Source: Ianthella basta
Lineage: Eukaryota > Porifera > Demospongiae > Verongiida > Ianthellidae
Reading direction: 5' to 3'
DNA: 64,000 nucleotides
NCBI GenBank assembly: GCA_964019415.1
Contig: OZ025881.1
Coordinates: 1,540,580 to 1,604,579 of the forward strand
The translations under genes were made by a program, and so were the position numbers. The first letter of the stretch is position 1, and the number at the start of each line of letters is the position of its first letter. Below are positions 43,700 through 55,476 of the stretch, piece by piece. Under the pieces are notes generated by a model that was not told the origin of the DNA, did not search any database, and saw only the letters and a program-made list of their open reading frames with translations.

Positions 43700-44751
43700 T
43701 GAGCTTGACTCTATCCTTGATATAGCTAATCACATATATCCTTTAACAATATATTTGACTTGACTATTGTTGTATGACAATTGTATTTAATTCTATTTTA
43801 AGCATGTAAGGCAGTGCGCATGTGTGCCTATGTAATTGTAATATCAAGGAATTATTATAATGCATGCACATGTGGACATGCAAAAAAATTATAGTACACT
43901 AAGCCAGCCTATACGCTTTTTATTTCACTCGCCCTCAGGTGCTTCGCGCCCTCATGCCTTGTGAGTTAAAAAGCAGCCAGGCCAGCTTAGCGTGCTACAA
44001 TTATAACTTATACCATGTTTATATATGGAAGGTGTGAACTGATAGCCAGACACACAAGATACTTGGGCGTCGACTGTAGCAAAGCACCTCTTCACTTGCA
44101 CCGACTCGTGTGCTGCCTTCCATGCTGTGAAATTGTTGACTGCCCACTCCATCACTTTTGCAGTATTGGCAGGTTGTAGCCATCTTACACTTTCTGCATT
44201 TCAGCATCCATAAGAAGCCTGAAGCGCGGGCTATTCTCCCTTACCAAATTGCAGAGAAGCTTGCTATCATCATCTGCGCAGCAGGACTGCTTGTCATCCT
44301 AGGTTGTAATTGCAATGCTGCTTTACCTTAGATCCAGGCAATCGGGAGTTCTTGTCGGTGTGGCGCTGCTTTCACTTGGTCATCTCTAGAGTAAGACTTA
44401 GACATTCTTTTTCAGGATTTAACAGATGAATTAATTCTCTTAGTAATTTGCAATTGGCAATAACACCTCAGCACCATGGTATAACTATTACTTAAAATGT
44501 TGTAGACCTGCATGCATTGTAAAACAGTCAGTAAAATAACTATGTAACTATGTAACGATGTGGCATGCTACTCGAAAAAGTGCCAGCATGGTCATTGATT
44601 GTGAAAACATGAATGCTTGCTGCTCAGAAGAGTCTGAAAGAGATACTACATGCACAAAATGCTTGCTCTATCATAGAGTCATATACACTCATTAGTAATT
44701 ATACAAACCATGTCTACAGTTCATATGTATATAGTAGCTGTAACAGCTTAC
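43700..44751 (-). other. Intronic sequence without recognised gene
   Basis: AT-rich intron. It includes a repeat fragment with ccctcaggtgcttcgcgccc (43.94 kb), whose complement-like partner is near 49.05 kb. Short open frames at 43952-44207 are Cys-rich but have no acceptable splice pair. Confidence 0.35.
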
Positions 44752-44888
44752 CAAACAGCATTTTCAGTCCCAAGTGACCCACTGGGTGTGTGTTCTTAAA
44801 ATCATTCAGTAGATGCTGACTAGCTGATCTCATCATAGCAAAAAATGAGACGTCTTGAGTGCTCAAGTCAGCCACTTCAAAGTCTTTC
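44752..44888 (-). CDS. RNF213: RNF213-like exon (KDFEVADLSTQDVSFF)
   Basis: A 137-base exon, acceptor tttatatag and donor gtaagc. One base completes Lys from the exon at 51868; it reads KDFEVADLSTQDVSFFAMMR then SASQHLLNDFKNTHPVGHLG and LKMLFG, leaving one base for Gly. Mixed helix content as expected for the stalk/arm part of RNF213. Phase agrees on both sides. Confidence 0.65.
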
Positions 44889-45159
44889 CTATATAAATTA
44901 TGCAATTCAATAAAATATACATGCAGACATGTGACTATGCAATTCTTTACAACTGATAGAGTGGCAATATCTTAGGGCAAAGGGTATGCACGGTAACAGA
45001 ACAATACACATTAGAGGTACCTACGAGATCGAATCATTGCAGGTGAAGGAGCTGACTAGCAAAAAGTGTCATCAAACAATACAATTCAACTGTGTTATCT
45101 GTTCTTGATATATGGTGCAGGCTGTACAGATTACTGCATGTGTATCATAATTAATTAAG

Positions 45160-47594
45160 TTAACCTTTTAAGGACCAAAGACCAGTTAACTGGCTTTCAA
45201 GTGCTCGACCCCTTGCAGACCGCGAGGGTCAAGTTTCATGCAATTTTTCAAATACTATATCAATCGATAGCGCAGGAAACACTTAGTAATGCCTAGCAAT
45301 ATTGGATAGATGCTTGCTAAGACTGTATAAATGGCTGTGAACATACACTAAAAACGCAAGTGAAACACGCTTCTCGCAGTTATCCAAACAAATTTACAAA
45401 GTTATGCAAACTGCAAAAATGGCGGTCCCGTGGCATGATGCCAAAGATAGTTACTTCTTTCCGTAGTCCAGCTTGCTGTGATACAGTTTGAAGCATCCTG
45501 CTGAACAGAGTGGCATAGGCTTATCGGAAGAGCAGTCTCTGCAGCAGTATGCCATTCGGCGCCATTGGGAACAGACGCGACACTGTAGATAAGTTCCTCA
45601 GGTATGTAGCTTGTCAGGGAAGTGTTTCTCACACAGACAGCTTGCAGCAGGAGTGTCACGGATAGGAGCACGCTTCCGTAAGCTGTGGAAGCTCAGGAGT
45701 CGCTCGGAGAGCTAAAGAACAAACTTTTTTTGGGTGAATCTCTTTGTGCCAGGTGTCTCTTTATAGAGAATGTAGGCGTTTGCTGTGGCACCGTCGACCA
45801 AGAAATAGAATAGTCTGTGCCACCATTTCTTTGATTTCCTGCTGCACAAGTAGGTTTTCTGTCTGGCATCAAAAAGATCAACTCCCCTCATGTACTTGCT
45901 GTAAGCTTTAACGCTTTCAGGGCATTGCACCTCTGATCTTGTGCCGTCGTTGTTACGGCGTAGCACTTGTGTAGTGGCTTCAAGTGGTGTGATGGTGTTG
46001 ATAAGGGCCACTGGCTTGTTGTCCATTCAGACAACACATTTCACTCCGTCCACCATGACCAACTTGCTGTCTCCTCTTCTCATGGACTTCTAAAGAGTCT
46101 TGAGCACCTTGAGGCTGTCCGGCCAGTTCTTCCTGTTGTGCCTATCATGAATACCCCTTTCTCTGCCAGTCTTTTGGATAGGCTGATGGAGAAGAAGAAG
46201 TTATCCATGTAGGCCTCAACGTTGTAGTTGTAGAGTGGTTGAAGCAGCTTCATGACAACACTGGCTCCCAGACCATCTTCATCACCCCCTTCTCCAGCTC
46301 CTTGGTAAACATTCATGTTGAGCACAAAGCCATTGTGGGAGTCACAGACACACCAGCACTTGGACCCTCTCTTGATGGGTTTTAGGGGCATGTACTGCTT
46401 GAGAGAGCTCCTCCCTTTGAACAACACTATTGCCTCATCGATAGCCACTTGTTAACATGGCTGGTAGGAAGCAAGGCTATTCTCATTGATGATATCTAGA
46501 AGAGGCCGGACTTTGTGCAATCAGTTGTACCCTGGCGTCCCCTTTTGTGGAGCAGTACTGTTGTCGTTCAGAGGTAAATTGCTCAGGATCTCCATGAAGC
46601 GGTTCCTGGGCATACCCTTGACTATACCAGAAGCACTGAGTATAGGGTGTGTGCTCCAGTAGTCTTTCAGTGCTGGCAGCTTGACTAACCCCGTTGACAT
46701 GTGTATCCATAAAAATGATCGCAGTTCCTCCTCATTAACTTTCTCCCAGGTGATGTCTTACTAAGAGGCATAGTGGTTTGTCTCCTCACGGATCAACTTC
46801 AACGCTTTGTCACCCCAAATCTTCATGAAGAAGTCATTGGGATCGCTGTTGGCGTCACACTCAACAGTTGGACCTGGAGTGATTGGAAATGCTGTAGTGT
46901 GTGCTGCTGGTGTTTGCTGTTGGTTAGTGACCCATCTGGGGATGTTGTGGATATTCTTGTAGTTGGGCTGTCCTCGGCAATGGAGTTTTTTCCTGTTGCT
47001 CTAGCTCATCTTCAATTGCAGTTTACTCTGCTCTTTCCAGTGGATTGACAATAACACCACAGTGGAAGTCTTCAGCCTCACCTGCTTCACCTTCATTAAA
47101 CAGATCATCTTGAGAATCTTCCCAATCACTGTCTGTAAACTGTTGTATTATCCTACTAAGTGGTACTTTGCTTGTCCTTGTTTGTTTTCTGGAACAAAAT
47201 GAATCAATTTCTTGTTCATTTTGTCACAAATATGTTCTGTATTTTGTGTGCTGTTATTACACAAGTGTTCAGCATATTACTGTGCACAGAATATAAGATT
47301 TCACGCAAAGTGCTTTATTTCATACAGATTCTACAGTATACGGGTAACCCAAGGATTCCGAGGTAAAGTTTGCTCAACATTTCACATGCCGTCACAGAGC
47401 TCACCTTGGGTTAACTGCCGTTCCTGCTGAACCAGGACCCTTAGAAGAGCAATTAGGTCACAAATTTGTAAGGTTTGAAGATACAAAGGAGAGTAACGGG
47501 TGAAAAAAGAGCAGCGATCTTAAGCCAGTCAACTGGTCTTTGGTGGTTCGTAACAGGATAGCGGTGACGAAAAACACGGGTGTTAAAAGGTTAA
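45160..47594. mobile_element. piggyBac element with TTAA duplications
   Basis: TTAA at 45160-45163 and 47591-47594 flank CCTTTTAAGG... and ...TTAAAAGG. Subterminal inverted repeats, accaaagaccagttaactgg (45174-45196) and its complement (47522-47544, one mismatch), lie inside. TTAA target sites and short CC-starting terminal repeats with longer subterminal ones are the piggyBac signature. Length 2,427 bases between the duplications. Confidence 0.92.
45712..46850 (-). pseudogene. piggyBac transposase, several stops and one frameshift
   Basis: Minus strand, from about 46.85 kb: DPNDFFMKIWGDKALKLIRE, a TAG/TAA pair, WIHMSTGLVKLPALKDYWST, two more stops, VAIDEAIVLFKGRSSLKQYM (first catalytic Asp in I-D-E), KPIKRGSKCWCVCDSHNGFV, VEAYMDNFFFSISLSKRLAE (second Asp, Y-M-D-N-F-F), a frameshift near 46.08 kb, then MDNKPVALINT and MRGVDLFDARQKTYLCSRKS, KKWWHRLFYFLVDGATANAY. 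The third acidic site (M-D-N-K-P-V) survives. The C-terminal Cys-rich finger is not evident. Dead copy. Confidence 0.9.
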
Positions 47595-48960
47595 ATTAAA
47601 ATTAAAAGGCAAAGCTTGCAAACAGCTTCATCTGGGCTTGAGGTATTCAGTGGCAAAACAATGGCAAAATCTCCTCTGTGGGAGGTAGCCTGACATACCC
47701 AAAAATTCAAAATTACACTACCACTGTCATGTCCAATGCATGTATTCATGTTCTGTAGTCAATATGCTACTAGTTGTAAGCTAACTCAGGAACCTTGCAA
47801 AGTGAGCTAGTGGCAGCTAGCAGCTTGGTGTTGTGAAAATGGAAAACTCCATGGTCACACACATTTCGTGGAAGGGCACAGCTGTGCCTTGTTTGGGCTC
47901 CTGTCGAAGAAGGTTTGGCTACGTGTGCAGCACCCACCGGGGACAATGACTGTGTCATTGGGAACGCCTAGGTAACAACAGTAAGAGGTGACCCTTTGCC
48001 ACCCTTTCTGTACCGGTTGCCAACAAAAGTGGATGGTGTAGGCTAGGAAGAAACCCACTGAAACCACTGCCTGACATCAGAAGAGAACCCAGACCAACTG
48101 ATGTGAGCATGCAGGACCATGCTGTGACCCAGTGCCACCCTTGCGGTACTGGTAGCCAACGAAAGTGAATGCTGTGAGCAGGAATCCGTATTGAGAAACC
48201 AATTGGAACCGCTGCCTGACATTAACAGGGCACTCAGGGAACAGACGAAGCAAAAGCAAGCTGGGATCCCGCACAACAACAAGGATCAAACTGGCGCCAT
48301 CTTTGATTGCATTCTTGTAGCGTTACAGTAATTGGTTCCAGATTAAAACGTTATACACTAATAGCATTCCTGAAGCATTGGCCACATACATACAAATGCT
48401 ATGCAAGCCCACGACCCGAATTCAGAGCCTCTCTACACTCGGCAATAAATAGATTGATAGCTACTACTTAAATTCATCGCATCTTCGGTCTTCCTCTGGA
48501 TCTCTTTTCTGTCACTTCTTCTTCATACACTTGCTTCATCAATCAGTCTCCAATCATTTCCTCCATCTTACAAGTTATGTATGTGATATTATCCCCACTG
48601 TATTCCATACTTGATACCATTCGGCACCTGGAGCTAACTAGAAAATTATACACTTAATCTAGCAAGCTGATCGGCTTCTGGTATGCTGAGTCAAAATGTG
48701 TCAGACCCATCTTTCGTGGGCAGTAACGTTTGTGCATTGTGGGGCTGGGGATGAGGCTACCATGCACCATATGACTCGCAAAGACGTAACAGCGCCATCT
48801 TTGTAACTTTACTGCGCTTCCTTCTAACCTGCAAAAGAGTACAATTGGGCAACAGTGGTGCAATATCTAGCTACCACTATTCTTCTTCCCCCTAGGCTAT
48901 GGTTTGTGAGGTATAGCTGTCAGAAATGGAGATGACGGCAATAAAACACGGGACATGTCA
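47595..48960. other. Intronic DNA with a 136-bp tandem duplication
   Basis: Two direct repeats start at about 47988 (gtgaccctttgccaccc) and 48124 (gtgacccagtgccaccc), period about 136 bases, roughly 75 percent alike. The rest shows no gene. A block ggggctggggatgaggctac at 48741-48762 also occurs at 38.88 kb. Confidence 0.5.
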
Positions 48961-48969
48961 AGGGTACTT

Positions 48970-50330
48970 TTTGGGGCGCCAAAGGCGCCCCTATGTAATA
49001 GTTAAATGCTGACCAAGAGGTGTCGCTGAGATTTAGAGCATGAGGCATGAGGGCACGAAGCGCCTGAGTGCCGAGTGGTCAGAGACACCAATTGGTCAGC
49101 ATTTAAGTGTTATAGATCCCAACGATTGGTCAAGAAGCGGCAGCGAATCAGTTTAACTACTCGTACTTGCGTCATCACACGTCTTCCGAAAGTAGTTAGC
49201 AATTTCTGACAATGACCGAGAAAACGTCGTTTGGTTATTGGGTTTGTCCTCTTGCAGCAGACGTCCTAAAGGTCGGCAGTGGATGTGGCACGTAAGCTAA
49301 ACATAAGCTTACTCACTGTCAGCCCCGTCAGCCACAGCGTTTCCCAGAGCGGTGTCCTAAGCCTGTTCCCAGCTCGTAACCAGTTCCTTTCTTGGCTCTG
49401 GTTCGTAGGCCGCTGTCAGATTGTTGCTTTACCCTGTTTGTCGACAAAACAAGTAGCCTAAGCTGCCAATTATCGGCCGCTTTTTGTAGCTTGAAGTGTA
49501 ACATGGGCACCGAATGTTGCAGAAGCTTGATTCTTGCGGTGAAAGATAGCTGAATGACCGGTTGTCCAGTCCAGCCATTTTGAAGCTATAACTACATTCA
49601 TTGCCTAAGTGCTCACCATTTCCGTGGACCTGGTGATTGACCAGTTATCACCCAAGTGTACTAAATTATTGAACGCACGTACAAACGCCTATACCAATTA
49701 TTGACCATTTTACAGAAATTGTTCAGTAACTTCGCTTCGCAACGAGCCAGCAATCTGGGATTGGCCAGGATTGCAGAGCAAGGTGTGCCACATCTGTATA
49801 GCAGATTTCGAGAGGAAAGCTGGTACCATTTGCAAGTTATAATGCGTTCAGACAAGACGCATACACATTTACTCTTCGCTGGGTTGCGCAGCTACGATTT
49901 TCTTGTAAAGAAGTCCTTCCTTCTTTTAAAGACAATGGCTAATGTTTACCAGAGTCTTCAGGAGGCCTTCTATCAATGCGCAAGGTCCCTCCCTCTGTTT
50001 ACAGTTCCATAAACGTCTACGAACTATCCATGCATGTTTCAGGATACTACTGGTCGATAACAGGTACTGGTCAATAGTTGGCAGGTTATGCTAAGCTGAG
50101 CGACCTGTGCATCGTATGTTATGGAGTTAGCTACTATTGTTATCGCAGCTGCAGTTTCTCTGCTATAGACCATGGGCCCAAGCCACACCCATGCTCTAAA
50201 TTGCTATTTAGAGCATAGGCGCAAACGCGCACGTCGAATTAGAACATGGCTAGACGAAATAGACCACGGCGCGAAACAACACCCGGGGTGTCTATAACGT
50301 TTAGAAACATCGTTTAGATGCACGTTACCA
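48970..50330. repeat. Hairpin-led repeat region
   Basis: Starts with GGGGCGCCAAAGGCGCCCC (48974-48992), a perfect hairpin. It includes gaggcatgagggcacgaagc (49.04 kb) and an 11-bp inverted repeat atgctctaaat/atttagagcat at 50189-50214. The open frame at 49701-50012 (104 codons) is not recognisable. Possibly a non-autonomous element of family X type. Confidence 0.4.
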
Positions 50331-50339
50331 TGGCAACAG

Positions 50340-51173
50340 GATCTATTTTTTCACTTTTAGGTCTTCGTATGGCTTCATGTTCGTATATATGTATGCATAT
50401 ATATTTCTGTCATTACAAATGGCAGTGCTCATGTTGTTGTTTACAAAGCTTTAAATCGTCTCTAATGGCATTTTGCCATCTTTGAATCGAAAAAAATGTG
50501 GTCATGAACATGTGTTAATAGAGTGATACTAATAAAAGCCTAAGGAACGTCTCTTCTGCGAGATACAGCTCCAATTATCACTGACGGACATTGTAAAATG
50601 GCCACGCACTAGACGCTCTCTGTTTGCTAGGCTCAAAACCATCTTTCTTTATAATTCGCCGTGTATCCAAAGAACGCAAAGTGTTTCTAGAACATATTTA
50701 AGTAATAGTATTGTAGTAGAAAGCTTACCTAACTGTTCTCCTGCGAGCTACAGCCCCAAATATAACAGAAGTCTAATGACCAGTTGGCCAATAATGGCAG
50801 AGCAGCGAATCATGATATATAGCTAGCCATGATTTGCTCATAGGGTCATCATAGGGTTGCCTTTCAGCCAGCACACTCCTCCTGGCACAAAGAAACAAAT
50901 ACATTCTCATTCAGATGTCATATAGATCAAAACGCAGTTAGCAAACATTTGGCAGTTTGCTAGGGGTGCTTTCACTGGATGATTGGCTGCTCTGGAGACT
51001 TGAAACTCTTGCAAACCCAACAGTCTAGTGTATCTTGATGTACCTTTCACGCCAACAACAATGCTGTACCTCCAACTGTCTGATTTACTGAACAGACATG
51101 GGGAAATTGCTAGCAAGTAGTTCGAGTTCAGGGGGGGCCCGGCACCCCACGAGTTCTTTAACTCGAATACTTG
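50340..51173 (+). mobile_element. Hairpin-ended repeat family X, copy 4
   Basis: The right end is the inverted-repeat block 51114-51173 (CAAGTAGTTCGAGTTCAGG ... AACTCGAATACTTG). The sequence from 50.5 to 51.1 kb is the reverse complement of 52.57-53.15 kb. The left end (ttttaggtcttcgtatggct) matches 57.78 kb on the other strand but the left hairpin is lost. Confidence 0.6.
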
Positions 51174-51867
51174 TTACATGACGGCATGCTTACACTCCAA
51201 AGCAAGGTCAGCCTGGATAGTGTACAGTCCAACTTCCTCATGAAGGTAGTGTTCACCAGTTTTAGTTCCATAGAGTAGTAACACTACTTTTTTAATGTAC
51301 TGCATGTACTCTTATTTTCGTCCTTCCAAATTACCTGCCCCAATGCATTGCAGGTGGCCTCAAATTGAAGACGAGCAATGACTTTTTGCTGTGACCTCTA
51401 ATAAGCTGTCAGTGGCATTCTGCAGTCCTGATTGGTATCTACCATTCTTAACAGGAAGTGTTCTACGCTCATCAACTCTGTCCCTCAACTCACACAATTC
51501 TTGTCACTCTTGTCATGATCATTGCCCTGCTCTTGGTGACAGATGAATTTTTCAGCAATTGCAGGTGTACAAACATCCTTGTAGCTGCAAATTACTGTTG
51601 TTTGTCAAGTTTCAGGCGGCTTTTTAACATTGTGCCAGCAGCACCCATTAGAGATGATTCCCAAACTTCCAATGAGTCACCTGAATTAATATTTTTCACC
51701 GTCTGCCATCTTGTTCATTATGCTTCTAATCGCCGCAAAAGATGAAAAGTTTGCTAGTGTACAGAAATTAGAGTATATGCAGTATTACAGCATACAAACT
51801 GTTACGCCATCCCAATATAGACAGCACAGTAGTGCTATTTGACACAGTGTTGTTTGCAAATTCTTAC

Positions 51868-51990
51868 TTGGAAAGAAAGTTCACGAATTCAGCAGCCAAC
51901 TGCTCAGGATGATGCAAAAGATCTCTCATTTTCGCAATAAACTCCGATAAATAGAGACTACATTCATTATTGTCCTTGTACACTGGCAAA
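51868..51990 (-). CDS. RNF213: RNF213-like exon (LPVYKDNNECSLYLSEF)
   Basis: A 123-base exon, acceptor cctgtag and donor gtaaga. One base completes Ser; then LPVYKDNNECSLYLSEFIAK, MRDLLHHPEQLAAEFVNFLS and two bases of Lys. The pattern of an acidic D-N-x-E turn then a long helix resembles the RNF213 arm. Phase agrees on both sides. Confidence 0.68.
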
Positions 51991-52382
51991 CTACAGGAAG
52001 CAGGAAACATGCAAGTGAGAATACGCAGTTAATTATATATTGAACAAAAGTATAATACTATTTATATGTGAAGACCACAAACAGGGTGATGTGTAGTGCC
52101 AGAACATGCAACATACAAGGCAGCAAAGAACACTGCATATATTAAACCAGAAACAAAACTTTAGCTATGAAGGTGATAGCTGCTAAGACTAAAGACAGTC
52201 TTTGATATCTGACAAAGGCCTTCGTCATTGGTCTGTTTCTGATTCATTGTTTGTTACATTCCTTACTTCAAAGCTCTCTCTTTAGCATTCATTAAATCAG
52301 CACATGTAACAATTAGCCTCTACAGAACTACGTATACCAGGCAGACCGTTACCGTCCCTATAGTAAATGGATGAATACATAC

Positions 52383-52495
52383 CTTAATGCTCGGTATACA
52401 ATAGCCAGGTGCAGGAAGCATTCGTGGACAAAGTTGCGACTGTGTAGACGTTCACGGAGCAGAAAGAAGCCTTTGTCCATGTCTGTTCGTGACTC
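52383..52495 (-). CDS. RNF213: RNF213-like exon (ESRTDMDKGFFLLRERL)
   Basis: A 113-base exon, acceptor tttctatag and donor gtatgt, phase 0 in and 2 out. It reads ESRTDMDKGFFLLRERLHSR then NFVHECFLHLAIVYRAL. The left hairpin end of a family X copy begins only 19 bases upstream of the exon (52514). No known catalytic motif. Confidence 0.65.
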
Positions 52496-52513
52496 CTATA
52501 GAAAACAATTAAG

Positions 52514-53175
52514 CAAGTATTTAGAGTTAAAAACTCATGGGGCGCCGGGGCACCCCTGAACTCGAACTACTTGCTAGCAATTTCTCATGTATGTTCAATA
52601 AATCAGTTAGTTGGGGGTACAGCATTGTTGATGGCCTGAAAGATACAGCAAGATACAATAGACTGTTGGGTTTGCAAGAGTTTCAAGTCTCCAGAGCAGC
52701 CAGTCATCCAGTGAAAGCACCCCTACCAAACTGTCAAACTGTTTGCCAACTGCTTTTATCATATATAACATTCTGAATGATAATGCAATAATAGTTATTT
52801 TGTGCCTGGAGGAGAAGTGTACTGGATAAAAGGCTACCCTATGAGGTAATGCCATGATTCGCTTGGCTGCCATTATTGGCCAACGGGTCATTAGACCTCT
52901 GGTGTATTTGGGGCTGTACCTCGTAGGAGAACAGTTATAGGTAAGCTTTCTACTACAATACAATTACTGAAACATGTTCTAGAAACACTTCGCGTTGTTT
53001 GGATACACGGTGAAATATAAAATAAGATGATTTTGAGCCAACAAAGAGCGTTGAGCATGCGTCCATTTTACAATGTCTGTCCATGAAAATTAGGGCTGTA
53101 TCTCGCAGAAGAGATATTCCTTATGGTTTTTATTAGTACTAGCATAAAAGCCCGCCAAAGGCGGGCTTTCCTGCT
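52514..53175 (-). mobile_element. Hairpin-ended repeat family X, copy 5 (opposite orientation)
   Basis: The terminal block 52514-52573 is the reverse complement of the one at 51114-51173, and the other end has GCCCGCCAAAGGCGGGC at 53150-53166. The body is inverted relative to copy 4. It has no coding capacity. Confidence 0.65.
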
Positions 53176-53425
53176 ACGGTGCGCCGACGAAGGCTACCCT
53201 CCCCCGGCATGTCCACACCAGCACATCTACAATAGCCATTCAGGGGCCGACACATTGGTTACAGCTGTATGGGTCCCAGTAGTCATCAATGGCCTATCTG
53301 ACATCACATGCATTTGAAAACGTCAGTGCATTACACAGACGGACAATGATTGGAGGATTCAAACATCATATGACCATATATAATATAGTGCAAGTCAAGA
53401 AAAAAGAAAACAGATAGACTGTAAA

Positions 53426-55476
53426 TACAGTGCCACCCGCTTGTTATACCGCCTGATAATAGACCAAACCACTTATTAGGCCAGCAGTTGCTTGGCATGA
53501 ATTAAAATGCATGCGATAAGCATACATGTATTAGGCCAACCACCTATACCGCCATCCGCCATCTTTTTTATGCAACAATTACGTCACTCACACATGTTTA
53601 GTAACGTGCATTAGGCCAAAGGCAGGCCAAAGGTGCAACCTGAGAAGTTCAACTATGGCTAGTGCCAAGTGCAATGATTTGACTTTGACCCAGAAGAAGG
53701 AAATTTGCGACTACAAGCAGGAACATGCAACGACAACACAGAAGTTGATTGCCGAGCTTTTCTCTCACAAATGGATAGGCAGGATTGCAAGAAGAAAGGT
53801 GGGCAACATTTTGGAGAGAAACCGTGACTGGACAGCAATCGACCCCCACCAATCCAAGGCTAAGAGTACTAGAAAACCCAAATTCACCGTCTTGGAGGAA
53901 GCGCTCGCAATGTGATTTTTCACGATGCAGGCCAAGAAGGCAACCATCACAGTCGCAATACTCATAGAAATAGCCAAATATTTTTCAGAGAGATTGGAAT
54001 GCGAGGATTTCTCTCCATCTGGAGGGTAGTTAAGTCGCTTCAAGGCACACCATGGTATTTCCCTCAGGAATCTTCATGGTGAGGCTGCTTCAGTCAATTC
54101 TAGCACTGTAGCCAGTGCACACATCTCTCTCAGGAAGACCCTTAGTCAGTATGAACCAGCAGGCATCTATAACATTGATGAAATAGGACTTTTCTTCAGA
54201 ATGCCACCCAGCAAATTGTTGACACAGGGCCCTCAGCATGGAACTAAACAGTTTAAAAGGATAGAATCACTCTTGCCTTCTGTGTTAATGCAGATGGCTC
54301 TGATTACATAAAGCCACTGGTAATTGAGAAAAGTGCCAATCCATGATGCTTCAGAGACTTCAACAAGGATGCCTATGTGCAGTATTCCAAATCAGAAGGC
54401 ATGGATGACCAGGTACCTGTTCTCTGAGTGGCTCTACCAATTCGACCGTCATATCAAGCAGAAGAAGAACAGGCCAGTCTTGCTGCTGATGGACAACGTT
54501 GCCAGCCACTTCCCTGAAGGTGAAAAGGCTGTGGTGTGTCAAGCCTTTTCACCTTCCCCCCAACACAACCAGCCACTTACAGCCACTTGATGGGGGTATC
54601 ATCCGCGCTTTTGAAGGCACACTACAGGAGCCTACAGGTGAAGCACTTTATCGAGCTTCTTGAGAAGGACCAAAAGCCAGACCTAAATCTGAAAGAAGCT
54701 GTCCAATTTGTGGCCATGGCTTGGCGCTCAGTGTCAGCTACCACCATCCAGAACTGCTAGAAGCACACTGGAATCATGCCCACACTGGATGTTGGTAGCC
54801 ATGCTCCAGAAGACCCTGTTCAAGAGCTCACGGATTTGATGAACACCCCCCAGCTGACAAGTGCCAGATGCCTTTCAGCTGAATCTTATTTGGATGAAGA
54901 TGAGGCCCTGAGCACTGGAGAGCTACCAACAGAAGACATCCTAGCTATGGTCAACAGGGACACTACTGAACACAAGGAGCACAATGACTCAGAGAACGAC
55001 CAGCCAGAAAATGACGGAACCCCTCCTTCCACTTCTTGACAGGCTTTGGAAGCAGTCAAAATACTGCAGGAGTACTCAACAGCAAGGACTGTGCAGAAGG
55101 CAGCTTGGCCATGGTTGGAGTGAACACATTTGTTACAAAGTTGTCCACTCTGACTCAAACTCAGAGCTCTTTGTTGGATTACTTTAGGAAAGCTTGACTG
55201 CTCATCATGTCGGTCTTGATATTAAACTTTACACTTTTACATTTAACTTTTACATTAAACTTTACATTAAACTTTACACTAAACTTTACATGTTTACAGT
55301 AATTGCATTATGATATTGCTGCAATGTGTGATTAATTTTGAACATGCATGCTGGTATATACGCTTCATATCGTGTACACACATACAAATTGGATTCTGAT
55401 GGTTATTAGGCCAAATGATTATAAGGCCACAATTTTCCCAAAACGAATTGTGGCCTAATAAGTGGGTGGCACTGTA
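53426..55476. mobile_element. Tigger/pogo DNA transposon with TA duplication
   Basis: Terminal inverted repeats begin CAGTGCCACCCGCTTGTTAT (53428) and end ATAAGTGGGTGGCACTG (55474), flanked by TA on both sides. A second repeat of tattaggcca occurs just inside each end. The transposase runs left to right. Length 2,047 bases. Confidence 0.92.
53655..55190 (+). pseudogene. Tigger-like transposase (CENP-B HTH plus DDE), frameshifted
   Basis: ATG at 53655: MASAKCNDLTLTQKKEICDY then KQEHATTTQKLIAELFSHKW, a psq/CENP-B type DNA-binding domain. The second HTH (E-R-L-E-C-E-D-F-S-P region near 54.0 kb) is broken. DDE motifs: YNIDEIGLFFRMPPSK (first Asp, 54.17 kb), LLLMDNVASHFPEG (second Asp, 54.48 kb) and QPLDGGIIRAFEG-type third site, now shifted near 54.59 kb. 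C-terminal AVQFVAMAWRSVSATTIQNC at 54.70 kb. At least four frame breaks. The family cuts at TA. Confidence 0.85.

Noticed and set aside
48070..48282. Minus-strand frame over the 136-base tandem repeat as an exon
   Set aside because: A stop separates the two units and the phase chain of the host gene closes without it.
49701..50012. 104-codon plus-strand frame between hairpin repeats
   Set aside because: Looks protein-like in composition, but I recognise no family and the antisense is also open; left as unclassified repeat.
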